The position numbers and the translations under genes are program-made. The notes under the pieces were generated by a model. That model was not told the DNA's origin. It did not search any database and worked only from the letters and a program-made list of their open reading frames with translations. This document shows positions 35,244-43,848 of a stretch of DNA of 64,000 nt, in pieces. Source of the DNA: Microlunatus antarcticus (GTDB lineage Bacteria; Actinomycetota; Actinomycetes; Propionibacteriales; Propionibacteriaceae); contig NZ_JACHZG010000001.1 in NCBI RefSeq assembly GCF_014193425.1, positions 682,001 to 746,000 on the forward strand, in the 5' to 3' direction. Every line of letters begins with the position of its first letter. Within the stretch, counting starts at the first letter, position 1.

Positions 35244-36232
35244 GCTCGTACTACCTGGGCCTCGACGCCGGCAACTCCAAGACCGTCGCCCTCGTGGCCG
35301 ACGAGACCGGCGTCGTGCTCGGTCGCGGGCGCGGGGCGTCGGGGGACATCTATTCCGCCCCCGACGCGGAGGGCGAGGTCGAACGGGCCGTCCGTACGGC
35401 GCTCGCCGACGCCGGCCTCGAGCCGGGCGAGGTCCACCACGCCGCGTTCCGGCTGGCCGGCGTGGACTGGCCCGAGGACGAGGAGCACTGGTCCACGGTC
35501 CTGGCCCACCGGCTGCCGGAGCTGGGGAGCGTCAGCATCAAGAACGACGGGTTCTCGCTGCTGCGCTGCGGCAGCCCGGACGGGGTCGGCGTCGCGATCA
35601 ACGCCGGCACCGGCCCGGCCGTCGCCGCCCGCGGCACGGACGGGAGCGAGTTCTGCCTCTGCTGGTGGATCTCGCACCCGCTCGGCGGGCGGTCGCTGGG
35701 GGAGTCGGCGTTCCGCGCCGTCGTGGACGCCGAGCTCGGTTCCGGCCGGCCGACCCTGCTGACCGACGAGCTGCTGACCCTCTACGGCTACGACGACGTC
35801 GCGTCGATGCTGCACAACTTCACCCGGCGCCACCCGGTCCGCCCGGTGCCGGACGAGCGGGTCGCCGCCCGGTCGGTGCTGCGCGCCGCCGGTGCGGGTG
35901 ACGCGGTCGCGTGGGGGATCGTCGCCGGTCAGGCGGCGGCGTTCGCCCAGCTCGCGGCCGTGGCGGCCCGGCGTACGGGTCTGGGTGGCGGAGCGCCGGT
36001 GCCGTGCGTCCTCGGGGGTTCCATCCTGACCTCCGAGCACCCGGCCTACCGCGAGGCGCTGGTCGAGGCGTTCGCCGCCGAGCTGGGCCCGGTCGACGTC
36101 GTGGCCAGCGCTGCGACCCCGGTGGCCGGGGCCCTGCTCGACGCCCTCGCCGAGGGCGGCGCGGCCCTGGACCAGCAGATCCACGACGAGGTCCTGCGGG
36201 CCGACCACCCGGCCGAGTTCCTGCTGACGTGA
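35240..36232 (+). CDS. N-acetylglucosamine kinase-type sugar kinase (BadF/BcrA family)
   Basis: A 330-aa ASKHA-fold kinase with the phosphate-1 motif 'GLDAGNSKT', the phosphate-2 motif 'INAGTGPAVAARG' and 'GGSILTSEHPAY' for adenosine binding, the layout of eukaryotic-type and actinobacterial GlcNAc kinases. It would trap imported amino sugar as the 6-phosphate for NagB. GTG 35240 overlaps the GH4 stop (GTGA). Last gene of the operon. Confidence 0.87.
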   Translation: MSSYYLGLDAGNSKTVALVADETGVVLGRGRGASGDIYSAPDAEGEVERAVRTALADAGLEPGEVHHAAFRLAGVDWPEDEEHWSTVLAHRLPELGSVSIKNDGFSLLRCGSPDGVGVAINAGTGPAVAARGTDGSEFCLCWWISHPLGGRSLGESAFRAVVDAELGSGRPTLLTDELLTLYGYDDVASMLHNFTRRHPVRPVPDERVAARSVLRAAGAGDAVAWGIVAGQAAAFAQLAAVAARRTGLGGGAPVPCVLGGSILTSEHPAYREALVEAFAAELGPVDVVASAATPVAGALLDALAEGGAALDQQIHDEVLRADHPAEFLLT

Positions 36233-36335
36233 GCGGACGTTCGCCTGCTGTCGACCTGGACAGACTGTTCGCTCAGCCATCATTCACGTAGGCTGACGGT
36301 CTCCGGGCGGGCAGAGATGCTGGCTAGGGGTGAGT

Positions 36336-36388
36336 CGGTCGGCGCCGACCGGGGCAGGGGGGCTGCACGTTTCCCGGCCGGCGCCGAC
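36336..36388. promoter_or_regulatory. Perfect 16-bp palindrome and related repeat before the MEDS gene
   Basis: CGGTCGGCGCCGACCG (36336-36351) is a perfect palindrome. A relative, GGCCGGCGCCGACTG, lies about 35 bp further on, near 36375-36389. They fill the only non-coding gap before the MEDS gene and may be an operator or transcript hairpin; no known regulator site is recognised. Confidence 0.4.
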
Positions 36389-36414
36389 TGATCGTCTTCA
36401 CCGCGGGAGGACCT

Positions 36415-37380
36415 GTGACGACACCGGCTCCGAGCCGACCCCGGCAGAGCTACCGGCACGAGGCGTTCCTCTGGCGCGGTCGAGCGGAGTACGTCTCCCA
36501 CCTCGTGCCGTTCGTCCTCGAGGGCCTCGACGCCGGCGAGACGGTCCTGATCGGCGTCACGCCGGAGCACGCGCGATGGATCGGCGACGAGCTCGGGTCG
36601 AGAGCCACCGAGGTCCAGCTCGTCGACCTGAGCCAGCTCGCCCGCAACCCCGCCCGCGTCATCCCAGCCCTGCTGGAGCTCCTCGACGCGTACTGCGCAC
36701 CGGGCCTTCCCGCCCGAGGCATCGGCGAACCGGACTGGCCCGGCCGCGGTCCGGAGGAGGTCCGGGAGGCTCAGCTCACCGAGGCCCTGCTCAACCTGGC
36801 CGTCGACCCGGACCTGCCGTTCTGGCTCGTGTGCCCGTACGACGTCGAGCACGTCGACCCGGCGTTGCTGGACGACGCGGGTCGGAGCCACCCGGTCCTG
36901 GCGACCACCACCTCGTACGTGGGCAGCGGGACCTACCGCGGCCGGGACCACGCCCGCGCCCTCTTCGGTGCCGAGCTGGCCGATCTGGGTGAGCCCGGGT
37001 TCGACCTCCGGGTGACCAGCCGGGCCCTGGACCTCGCGGCGGAGCAGGTCACGCTCCGCGCCACCGCCGGCGACCTGTACTCCGACCAGGTCCTCCTCCT
37101 GAACGACGTCGTCCGCGGCCTGGTCGCCGAGAGCGTCCGCCGGGCCGAAGGCGAGGCGCGACTGCGCTGGTGGGACGCGCCGGACGAGGTGGTCTGCGAG
37201 GTCTCCGACCGCAGCGTCGTGGACGACCTCCTCATCGGTCGGCGGCCCCCGGTCGGCCCTCGCCACGACCCGGTCTGGCTCGCCCACCAGGTCTGCGACC
37301 TCGTCGAGGTCCGGTCCAACGACCTCGGTACGACCGTGCGCCTCCACCTGTCGGCCCAGCCACGGGGGACCGCGGGCTGA
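36415..37380 (+). CDS. MEDS-domain sensor with HATPase (RsbA/anti-sigma type)
   Basis: A 321-aa protein with an N-terminal MEDS (methanogen/methylotroph DcmR) sensory domain ('RHEAFLWRGRAEYVSHLVPF' then 'AGETVLIGVTPEHARWI') and a C-terminal GHKL ATPase domain ('LLNDVVRGLVAESVRRAEGE', 'DPVWLAHQVCDLVEVRSNDL', 'TTVRLHL'). Actinobacterial members act as anti-sigma or partner-switch kinases in stress control. It has no linked sigma factor here. Start GTG 36415. Confidence 0.82.
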   Translation: MTTPAPSRPRQSYRHEAFLWRGRAEYVSHLVPFVLEGLDAGETVLIGVTPEHARWIGDELGSRATEVQLVDLSQLARNPARVIPALLELLDAYCAPGLPARGIGEPDWPGRGPEEVREAQLTEALLNLAVDPDLPFWLVCPYDVEHVDPALLDDAGRSHPVLATTTSYVGSGTYRGRDHARALFGAELADLGEPGFDLRVTSRALDLAAEQVTLRATAGDLYSDQVLLLNDVVRGLVAESVRRAEGEARLRWWDAPDEVVCEVSDRSVVDDLLIGRRPPVGPRHDPVWLAHQVCDLVEVRSNDLGTTVRLHLSAQPRGTAG

Positions 37381-37436
37381 TCCCGTCGGGGTGGGGCTCG
37401 GCCTAGCGTGGTGGCCACCGACGAAGGAGCACCACG

Positions 37437-37616
37437 ATGGCCGTGAACGTCCAGCAGATCACCCCCGCGCACGACGGCACCACCGACGTGTACGTCGAGA
37501 TCGGCTCGCACTTCGAGGTCGAGGAGGGTGCGCTCGTCGTCCTCGACGCGGTCGACGGCTCCCGTGTGGCCCTCTTCGCCCCCGGCACCTGGCTCTCGGC
37601 GCAGGTCGAGGACTGA
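37437..37616 (+). CDS. Small 59-residue protein
   Basis: A 59-aa acidic protein ('VYVEIGSHFEVEEGALVVLD' is its middle) with an excellent 'cgaaggagc' ribosome-binding site 6 bp before ATG 37437 and codon use like its neighbours. No domain is recognised. It could be an uncharacterised small cytosolic beta-rich protein. Confidence 0.6.
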   Translation: MAVNVQQITPAHDGTTDVYVEIGSHFEVEEGALVVLDAVDGSRVALFAPGTWLSAQVED

Positions 37617-37619
37617 CCG

Positions 37620-37645
37620 GCTGCGCTCCCTGAGCCTGTCGAAGC
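37620..37645. repeat. Dispersed repeat copy
   Basis: A partial copy of the dispersed element, CTCCCTGAGCCTGTCGAAG, between the convergent ends of the 59-residue gene and an SDR gene. Confidence 0.7.
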
Positions 37646-37652
37646 CCCGCTG

Positions 37653-38435
37653 TCAGCGGATCGTGTAGCCCCCGTCGACCACGAGGTCGGCTCCGTTGAT
37701 CATGTCCGAAGCCCCGCTGGCCAGGAACAACGCCGCCCCGGCGACCTCGCGCGGCAGCGCGAACCGGCCGACTGGGATCTCCCGCTTCGCCGCCTCGCCC
37801 TTCTCCCCGGCCCAGGCCTTGCGGCCGAGGTCGGTGAGCACGACGGTGGGGGAGATGCAGTTCGCGGTGACGCCGCGGCCGGCCCACTCCGTCGCGAGCA
37901 CCTTGGTCAGCCCGACCACGCCAGCCTTCGAGGCGCAGTACGCCGCGTGCTCGACCAGGCCGACGCTCGCGGCCTGCGACGCCAAGTTGATGATCTTGCC
38001 GCGGCCGGCGGCCAGCATGTGCCGCCCGACGGCCTGGCTCATGAAGAACGTGCCGCTCAGGTTGACCGCCATGGTGCGGTTCCAGGCGTCGAGGCTCAGC
38101 TCCTCGGCCGGGGCCAGCGCGGCGATGCCGGCGCTGTTGATCAGGACGTCCACGTGCCCGACGGCCGTGACGGCCCGTTGGACGGCGGCGTCGACCGATG
38201 TCGGGTCGGAGACGTCGCACCCGATGCCGAGGGCACCGCGGCCGATCTCCGTCGCGCGCAGCTCGGTGGCGTTCTCGTCGAGGTCGACGACGACGATCTG
38301 CGCCCCCGCGTCGGCGAAGACGTCGGCGATCGCCGCCCCGATGCCGGAGACGGCACCGGTGATGAGCGCGACCCGTCCGTCGAGGCGGAAGGTCAGGTCG
38401 ACCTCGGGCTCAGCGTCGGTGCTGGAGGTGGTGAT
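37653..38435 (-). CDS. Short-chain dehydrogenase (start codon unclear, possibly ATC)
   Basis: A classical SDR of about 260 aa. The nucleotide motif is 'VALITGAVSGIG', then 'INSAGIAAL', the catalytic Ser/Tyr/Lys in 'LASQAASVGLVEHAAYCASK' and 'DGGYTIR' at the end. No ATG, GTG or TTG lies upstream in frame before the Rossmann motif. An ATC at 38433-38435 follows 'GAGGAG' at ideal spacing and gives a normal length; CTG at 'DLTFRL' is an alternative. A paired direct repeat lies upstream. Likely part of the catabolic block. Confidence 0.7.
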   Translation of the reverse strand: MTTSSTDAEPEVDLTFRLDGRVALITGAVSGIGAAIADVFADAGAQIVVVDLDENATELRATEIGRGALGIGCDVSDPTSVDAAVQRAVTAVGHVDVLINSAGIAALAPAEELSLDAWNRTMAVNLSGTFFMSQAVGRHMLAAGRGKIINLASQAASVGLVEHAAYCASKAGVVGLTKVLATEWAGRGVTANCISPTVVLTDLGRKAWAGEKGEAAKREIPVGRFALPREVAGAALFLASGASDMINGADLVVDGGYTIR

Positions 38436-38521
38436 GGGGACTCCTCGTCGGGCTGGGATGGGGTCGGTCGGAACGTAGCACCGCCCGGACCTACCGGTCG
38501 CGCTGGTGTCGCTCCGTCTTC

Positions 38522-38587
38522 GACCACTGGTCAGTCCGCGGTGCTCGTGACCCTTCCAACCCCACCGGAGTGACCACTGGTCAGTCC
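38522..38587. promoter_or_regulatory. Paired 16-bp direct repeat upstream of the SDR gene
   Basis: GACCACTGGTCAGTCC occurs exactly twice, at 38522-38537 and 38572-38587, 50 bp apart. Each holds the inverted core TGACCACTGGTCA or nearly so, a GntR-type half-site spacing. The second copy overlaps the aldolase stop codon. The pair probably controls the minus-strand SDR gene starting near 38435. Confidence 0.55.
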
Positions 38588-39321
38588 AGCCGCGCGGTCC
38601 TGAGCTCCGCCAGGTGCGCCATCACGGTCGCCGTGAGGTTGTAGACGACCAGCTGGGCACCGTCGGCGAACGACTTCTCCGCCGCGGCGAGGCTGTTCAC
38701 GATGTCCATGCGCAGCTTGTCCTGGTCGGCCAGCACCTGGTGCACGTGCCGGACCTGGTCCGGGTGCGGCGGGTCGTCGGCAGTGGTCGAGGCGGCCAGG
38801 TCGGCGACGCCCACCATGATCCCGTCGAGCCCCTCGGTCGCGGCGATGGCCTCGGCCTCGCGCACCCCGGCGGGCGACTCGATCATGCCGAACACCAGCG
38901 TCTCCACGCGCATCCGCTCCTGGTGCGCGCGCGGGTCGACGAGCCCGAAGCGGCCAGCCCGCCCGTACGTCGCGAAGCCGCGGTGCCCGAGCGGCGGGTA
39001 GTGCGCGGAGTCGACGAGCGCGACGGCCTGCTCGGGGGTGTCGACGTGCGGGGCGACGACGCCGACCGCGCCTGCGTCAATGGCGCGCAGGACGAGCGCC
39101 GGCTCGGCCGAACCCACCCGGACCAGCACCGGCACGCCGTAGAGCTCGGCGGCGGCGATGTGGCGGCGCAGCTCGACGACGTCGGCCGGTCCGTGCTCGC
39201 CGTCGACCAGCACGAAGTCGAAGCCCGCCACCGCGACCATCTCGACGAGCTCCTCGCCGGGCATGCGCAGCAGGACGCCGAGCGCCCGCTCACCCGCGGC
39301 CAGCCGCGCCTTGAGGCTCAC
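38581..39321 (-). CDS. HpcH/HpaI-family aldolase
   Basis: A 246-aa class II metal-dependent aldolase: 'VLVDGEHGPADVVELRRHI' (acid/base), 'VLVRVGSAEP', 'APHVDTPEQ' and 'GHRGFATYGRAG', with the metal Glu in 'GMIESPAG'. The family cleaves 2-keto-4-hydroxy acids to pyruvate and an aldehyde. Start GTG 39321 overlaps the upstream SDR stop (GTGA). Its place between two SDRs and HisD2 suggests it cleaves the end product of successive oxidations. Confidence 0.87.
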   Translation of the reverse strand: MSLKARLAAGERALGVLLRMPGEELVEMVAVAGFDFVLVDGEHGPADVVELRRHIAAAELYGVPVLVRVGSAEPALVLRAIDAGAVGVVAPHVDTPEQAVALVDSAHYPPLGHRGFATYGRAGRFGLVDPRAHQERMRVETLVFGMIESPAGVREAEAIAATEGLDGIMVGVADLAASTTADDPPHPDQVRHVHQVLADQDKLRMDIVNSLAAAEKSFADGAQLVVYNLTATVMAHLAELRTARLD

Positions 39322-40076
39322 GCGATCATCCCCGCGGACAGGTCGACGTCGGCCCCGGTCATCCCGGTCATGCCCAGCATCGCGACGACGGCCGCGCCCA
39401 CCTCGTCCTCGGTGATCATCCGGTTGAGCGCGCTCCGCGACACGTACGCGTCCTGCGCCTGCTCGTACGACGTCCCCGTGCGCTCGGCCTCGAGCCGGAA
39501 GTTGCGGTCCATGCGCTCACCCTGCACCGGTCCGGGGGAGAGGCTGTTGACCCGGACGCCCGACGCGCCGACCTCGAAGGCCAGCGTCGACGTCAGCCCG
39601 ATGACCGCCATCTTCGACGCCGCGTACGGGGTCCGTCGCGTCAGCGGCCGCTTGCCCGTCACCGAGGCCAGGTTGATCACGTCGCCGCTGCCGCGCTCGA
39701 CCATGCCCGGCAGGAACGCCCGGCACAGCAGGAACACCCCGCGCACGTTCACGTCGAACACCTCGTCCCACGCGTCGACGGCGATCTCGATCAAGGGGGC
39801 GACCGGTCCGCCGATGCCCGCGTTGTTGATCAGGATCGACACCTCGACGTCGGACAGCGCGTCCGCGAGCGCGTCAACCGAGGCCGGGTCGGCCACGTCG
39901 CACACGCGCCAGGACGCCCGTTCGCCCAGCTCCTCGCACAGCGCCGCGAGCGGCTCAGCTCGACGTCCGGCGAGGACGACCGTCGCCCCGCCGGCGTGCA
40001 GCGCCCGAGCGATCGCCGCCCCGAGTCCCGTCCCACCGCCGGTGACGAGCGCCGTCCGCCCACTGAGGTCAGCCAC
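39318..40076 (-). CDS. Short-chain dehydrogenase/reductase
   Basis: A 252-aa classical SDR with 'ALVTGGGTGLGAAIARAL', 'NNAGIGGP', 'NLASVTG...YAASKMA' (Ser/Tyr/Lys) and 'LSPGPVQGERMDRNF'. It is the second gene of a minus-strand operon beginning with HisD2 and is translationally coupled to the aldolase. The substrate is probably a hydroxy acid or sugar acid intermediate. Confidence 0.87.
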   Translation of the reverse strand: MADLSGRTALVTGGGTGLGAAIARALHAGGATVVLAGRRAEPLAALCEELGERASWRVCDVADPASVDALADALSDVEVSILINNAGIGGPVAPLIEIAVDAWDEVFDVNVRGVFLLCRAFLPGMVERGSGDVINLASVTGKRPLTRRTPYAASKMAVIGLTSTLAFEVGASGVRVNSLSPGPVQGERMDRNFRLEAERTGTSYEQAQDAYVSRSALNRMITEDEVGAAVVAMLGMTGMTGADVDLSAGMIA

Positions 40077-40080
40077 TACG

Positions 40081-40117
40081 CCCCCTGAGCTTGTCGAAGG
40101 GCCTCGAAGAGGTTGGC
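40081..40117. repeat. Dispersed repeat copy
   Basis: One nearly full copy of the dispersed element (CCCCTGAGCTTGTCGAAGGG then CCTCGAAGAGGT) fills the 52-bp gap between HisD2 and the SDR, codirectional genes. It could form a stem inside the operon transcript. Confidence 0.75.
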
Positions 40118-40128
40118 GTGAAGGCGAG

Positions 40129-41475
40129 TCACGCCTGCCCAGCAGCCTCGAGCGGGCTCTGGTAGCGCGCCTTGGCCTCGTCGATCCAGGGGTAGGAGTC
40201 GCCGAGGTACTGCGCGGCCCGGACGTCCCCGGAACGGGCGTGCCCCTCGAACAGCTCGACCCGCGCCGCGCGGCCGCAGACCCGGCCGAGCTCGCCGCTC
40301 GTCTCGGTGTTGCGCACCTCCTGGTAAGTGACGGTGCGCAGGTACTTCCCGACCCAGAGGCCGCCGGTGTAGCGGGCGGCGCCGAGCGTCGGCAGCACGT
40401 GGTTGGTGCCGATGACCTTGTCGCCGTAGGAGACGCAGGTGTTCTCGCCCAGGAACAGCGCCCCGTAGTTCCGCATCTTGTCGAGCGCCTCGCGCGGGTC
40501 GGCCGTGAGGATCTGCACGTGCTCGAAGGCGTAGCTGTCGGCCAGCGCGTACGCCTCGTCGAGGTCGTCGACGACGGTCACCTGGCCGAAGTCGCGCCAC
40601 GCCGGTCCGGCGTAGTCGGCGGTCGGCATGCCCGGCAGGATCGCCTCGATGTGGGCCATCGTCTCGCGGCCCACGCGCTCGCTCGTCGTGATGAGCACCG
40701 CGGGCGACTCGGGGCCGTGCTCGGCCTGGGACAGCAGGTCGACGGCGACGAGGAACGGGTCCGCGTGCTCGTCGGCCACGACCAGGATCTCGGTCGGTCC
40801 AGCGAAAAGGTCGATGCCGACCTCGCCGTAGAGCTGGCGCTTGGCCTCGGCGACGTACGCGTTGCCCGGGCCGGCGATGAGGTCGACCTTGCTCATGGTC
40901 TCGGTGCCGACGGCCATCGCCGCGACGGCCTGCACGCCGCCGAGGATCCAGATCTCGTCCGCGCCGGCCAGGTGCATCGCCGCGACCGTGGCCGCGGGGA
41001 TCTCGCCGCGGATGGGCGGGGTGCACGCGACGACGCGGGGGACCCCGGCGGTCTTCGCGGTCACGATGGTCATGTGGGCCGAGGCGGTCAGCGGGTACTT
41101 GCCGCCCGGCACGTACGCGCCGACCGACTGCACCGGCACGTGCTTGTGCCCCAGGAACACGCCCGGCAGCGTCTCGACCTCGACGTCGGCCATGGACGCG
41201 AGCTGCACCTCGGCGAAGCCGCGCACCTGCGCCTGCACGAAGACGATGTCGGTGATCACCTGCGGGTCGAGCCCGGCGATGATCTCCTGCACGCGCTCGT
41301 CGCTCAGCCGAAAGCTCTCGGGGCTCCATCTGTCGAAGGTCTCCGAGTACGTGCGGACGGCCGCATCCCCGGTCGAGCGGATGTCGCCGATGATCGCCAG
41401 GACGCGCTCACGCACCTCGTCCTGGGCTACGTCGGCGAACGACTTCGTCCGGGCGGACTTCAACGAGGTGGGCAA
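40129..41475 (-). CDS. Histidinol-dehydrogenase-family enzyme 2
   Basis: A 448-aa HisD-family NAD/zinc dehydrogenase, paralogous to HisD1 (23720). It keeps '[20 protein letters not shown]', 'QAEHGPESP' (zinc), 'AFEHVQIL' (catalytic Glu-His) and 'GTNHVLPT', so it is probably active. The paralogues differ widely in sequence outside these motifs. The start is TTG 41475 with 'aggag' six bases upstream; the ATG at 41480 is out of frame. Operator C lies in the divergent promoter shared with the LacI gene. Confidence 0.85.
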   Translation of the reverse strand: MPTSLKSARTKSFADVAQDEVRERVLAIIGDIRSTGDAAVRTYSETFDRWSPESFRLSDERVQEIIAGLDPQVITDIVFVQAQVRGFAEVQLASMADVEVETLPGVFLGHKHVPVQSVGAYVPGGKYPLTASAHMTIVTAKTAGVPRVVACTPPIRGEIPAATVAAMHLAGADEIWILGGVQAVAAMAVGTETMSKVDLIAGPGNAYVAEAKRQLYGEVGIDLFAGPTEILVVADEHADPFLVAVDLLSQAEHGPESPAVLITTSERVGRETMAHIEAILPGMPTADYAGPAWRDFGQVTVVDDLDEAYALADSYAFEHVQILTADPREALDKMRNYGALFLGENTCVSYGDKVIGTNHVLPTLGAARYTGGLWVGKYLRTVTYQEVRNTETSGELGRVCGRAARVELFEGHARSGDVRAAQYLGDSYPWIDEAKARYQSPLEAAGQA

Positions 41476-41502
41476 CGCATCTCCTAGAGCGAGCGGGGGT
41501 GC

Positions 41503-41516
41503 TACATACGTATGCT
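41503..41516. promoter_or_regulatory. LacI-type operator C (HisD2/LacI divergent promoter)
   Basis: TACATACGTATGCT with the perfect 10-bp core CATACGTATG (41505-41514). It sits 28 bp from the HisD2 start and 59 bp from the LacI start, as expected for an autoregulated divergent pair. Confidence 0.65.
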
Positions 41517-41574
41517 GCGAGTTAACCCGATCGCTCCCGCAGGGTCAAGGCGCGGCCGTTAGGCTTCGGTTCCT

Positions 41575-42618
41575 GTGCGGCGGAATCGTCAGCGGCACCC
41601 GGGGCGAAAGAGGGCAGAGGTGGTCACGAGCCACGACGTCGCGCGCCTCGCCGGGGTCAGCCAGCCGACGGTGTCCCGCGCGCTGCGCGACAGCCCCAAG
41701 GTCTCCGAGCTCACCCGTCTCCGGGTACGCGAGGCGGCGACCGCGCTGGGCTACGTCCCCAGCGACACCGGCCGCGCGCTCTCGGTCGGGCGGACCCACC
41801 GCGTGGGCCTCCTGGTCACCGACCTGGCCAACCAGTTCTACACGCACACGATCGCCCCGATGCACCACGCGCTGGAGTCGCTCGGCTACCAGCTCGTGCT
41901 GCACACCGAGGCCTCCGACACCGGCCGCGTCGCCGACCGGCTGCTGTCCAACTCCCTCGACGGCGTCCTGCTCGCCACCACCGCGACCGACTCGTTGCTC
42001 CCCGTCCGCTTGCGCGATCGCGGCATGCCGTTCGTCTACTTCAACCGCCGCGCCAGCGCCGTCGAGGCCGACTCGGTCGAGGTCGAGGCCCGCAGCGGCA
42101 TGCGCGAGCTGACCGAGCGCATCCTCGCGCTCGGCCACCGCCGCGTCGGCGCTGTGCTCGGGCCCGCCAACGCGAGCACGGCGTCCAACCGCGAGCTGAT
42201 CCTGCGCTCGACGCTGGCGACGGCGGGCGTCACCGTCCCCGACGAGCTCGCCTTCCGCGGCGGCTTCGACTTCGCGACCGGGTACGCCGGTGCCCACCGC
42301 CTGCTGGAGCAGGACGACCCGCCGACCGTGATCGTCTGCGCGAACGACGTCGTCGCGTACGGGGCCCTCAACGCCGCACGTGAGCTGGGCCGTGAGGTCC
42401 CGGGGGACGTGTCGATCACGGGTTTCGACAACCTCCCCGAGGCCAGCTGGCCGCTGCTGCAGCTGACGACCGTCGCCTTCGACCTCGAGGCCATGGCCCG
42501 CCGCGCCGCGAGTCTCATGGTCGACCGCCTCACCTTCGGCCCCGGCGAGCCCTACCGCCACGAGTGGTTTCCGAGCCACCTCGTCGAACGTTCCACCCTC
42601 GGCCCGCCCTCGCGCTGA
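41575..42618 (+). CDS. LacI-family transcriptional regulator
   Basis: A 347-aa LacI/GalR regulator. The N-terminal helix-turn-helix is 'TSHDVARLAGVSQPTVSRAL' with hinge 'ALGYVPSDTGRAL'. The periplasmic-binding-like domain follows ('RVGLLVTDLANQFYTH', 'DGVLLATT', 'ITGFDNLPEASWPLL'). It is divergent from HisD2 over operator C and is the best candidate for the protein reading all TGCATACGTATGCA-like sites here. GTG 41575 is used; GTG 41620 just before the HTH is an alternative. Confidence 0.9.
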   Translation: MRRNRQRHPGRKRAEVVTSHDVARLAGVSQPTVSRALRDSPKVSELTRLRVREAATALGYVPSDTGRALSVGRTHRVGLLVTDLANQFYTHTIAPMHHALESLGYQLVLHTEASDTGRVADRLLSNSLDGVLLATTATDSLLPVRLRDRGMPFVYFNRRASAVEADSVEVEARSGMRELTERILALGHRRVGAVLGPANASTASNRELILRSTLATAGVTVPDELAFRGGFDFATGYAGAHRLLEQDDPPTVIVCANDVVAYGALNAARELGREVPGDVSITGFDNLPEASWPLLQLTTVAFDLEAMARRAASLMVDRLTFGPGEPYRHEWFPSHLVERSTLGPPSR

Positions 42619-42656
42619 CGCCTCGCGCGTCGAGCGAGCACGCCGAACGCTCCCCG

Positions 42657-42697
42657 AGCGCAAGAACGCTCCCTGAGCCTGTCGAAGGGCCTCGAAG
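42657..42697. repeat. Dispersed repeat copy
   Basis: A copy of the element, AACGCTCCCTGAGCCTGTCG then AAGGGCCTCGAAGAAG, just after the LacI gene and before the NTF2-like promoter. Confidence 0.75.
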
Positions 42698-42763
42698 AAG
42701 TAGGCGTCCTTCCGCACCTCGCGCCTACCCGGATGCACGTAACCCAGAACACGCGCCGCAAGC

Positions 42764-42794
42764 CTCGACTCTCGTCGATGCATACGCATACACT
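42764..42794 (+). promoter_or_regulatory. NTF2-like operon promoter with LacI-type operator D
   Basis: TGCATACGCATACA (42779-42792) matches the operator consensus at 12 of 14 positions and overlaps a candidate -10, TACACT (42789-42794), with CTCGAC about 19 bp upstream as a weak -35. A second partial match, CCGGATGCA (42729-42737), equals the right half of operator A. Confidence 0.5.
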
Positions 42795-42828
42795 GCTGCG
42801 AAAGCCGCAAGCCACGAGAGGACTTCTC

Positions 42829-43809
42829 ATGCCGTTGGACGCGATCGCGTACAAGCCGTACGCAGATCCGGACGACTTCATCCGCGAGGTGACCGACCTG
42901 ATCTGGGTCAACCGCGCGATCGGCCACATCTACGAGAACTACGAGCCCGACGCCATCGTGCACGGCTCGTACGGCACCTCGGTCGGCGTGGAGGAGGTGG
43001 TGCAGGGGAGCCTGATGCGCATCTCGGCCACCCCGGACCGTGTAGGCCAGGCCGAGGACGTGGTGTGGGAGGAGCGCGGCGACGACGCGTTCCTGAGCTC
43101 GCACCTCGTGCTCTCCGTCGACCCGAGCAGCGACTTCATCAGCCGCACGGTCGCCAACTGCCTCTACCGCCGCGGTCGCATGGTCGAGGAGTGGGTCGTC
43201 CGCGACTTCCTCGCGATCTGCCTGCAGCTCGGGCAGGACCCCGACGAGGTCGCCCGGATGAAGCCGTTCATCGGCTACTCCGGCAGCATGCTGACCCCGC
43301 CGCCGGAGAACGTCCTCGCCGTCGGTGACTCGGGCGAACGTCCCGACGACTACCGCTCCGAGGCCCAGATGGTGCTCGAGTTCATCGAGCGGGTCTGGAA
43401 CGGGCGCGACCTCAACGCGGTCGAGCAGTACTGGGTGCGCGACCTGACGCTGCACACCATCGGCTACCGCACGATCACGCGCCCCGAGGGCTACCGGCGC
43501 TCGCTGCTCAAGATGCTCCGGCCGTTCCCGGGCGGGCGCTTCGAGGTGCGCGACGTGCAGACGAACTACGCGGTCAAGTACGCCGGCCTCCGCGTCGCGG
43601 TCACCTGGGTCTACAAGGGCACCTACGACGGCACGGCCGACTTCGGCCCGCTCACCGGCTCACCGGTCGAGATCCTCGGCGTCTCGCAGTTCCTCGTGCA
43701 GGACGGCCGCCTGGTCCGCGAGGTGCGGGTCTACGACGAGATCGCCGTCCGCAGCCAGATCCACGGCCGTCGCGGCGACGTCGAGTTCGCCGGCACCAAC
43801 ATCTACTGA
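42829..43809 (+). CDS. Double SnoaL/NTF2-like protein
   Basis: A 326-aa protein with two NTF2-like (SnoaL/ester-cyclase-type) domains: the first around 'VNRAIGHIYENYEPDAIVHG' and the second around 'EFIERVWNGRDLNAVEQYW' followed by 'LHTIGYRTITRPEGYRR'. The cone folds often bind small ligands or catalyse cyclisation or isomerisation. Start ATG 42829 behind 'gagagga', since the open frame upstream to 42733 crosses the operator. First gene of the NTF2-bicupin-nitrilase 2 group. Confidence 0.8.
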   Translation: MPLDAIAYKPYADPDDFIREVTDLIWVNRAIGHIYENYEPDAIVHGSYGTSVGVEEVVQGSLMRISATPDRVGQAEDVVWEERGDDAFLSSHLVLSVDPSSDFISRTVANCLYRRGRMVEEWVVRDFLAICLQLGQDPDEVARMKPFIGYSGSMLTPPPENVLAVGDSGERPDDYRSEAQMVLEFIERVWNGRDLNAVEQYWVRDLTLHTIGYRTITRPEGYRRSLLKMLRPFPGGRFEVRDVQTNYAVKYAGLRVAVTWVYKGTYDGTADFGPLTGSPVEILGVSQFLVQDGRLVREVRVYDEIAVRSQIHGRRGDVEFAGTNIY

Positions 43810-43848
43810 CCGCTCGTTCTGCCGCACCACCTCCGAAAGGAACCACCC

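Noticed and set aside
38614-41487. A 957-residue plus-strand open frame opposite the aldolase, SDR and HisD2 genes
   Set aside because: All three minus-strand genes have complete catalytic motifs; the plus-strand product is low-complexity shadow sequence.
42733-42828. Upstream extension of the NTF2-like protein
   Set aside because: The extension crosses the LacI-type operator and candidate promoter and lacks a ribosome-binding site, while ATG 42829 has a good one.
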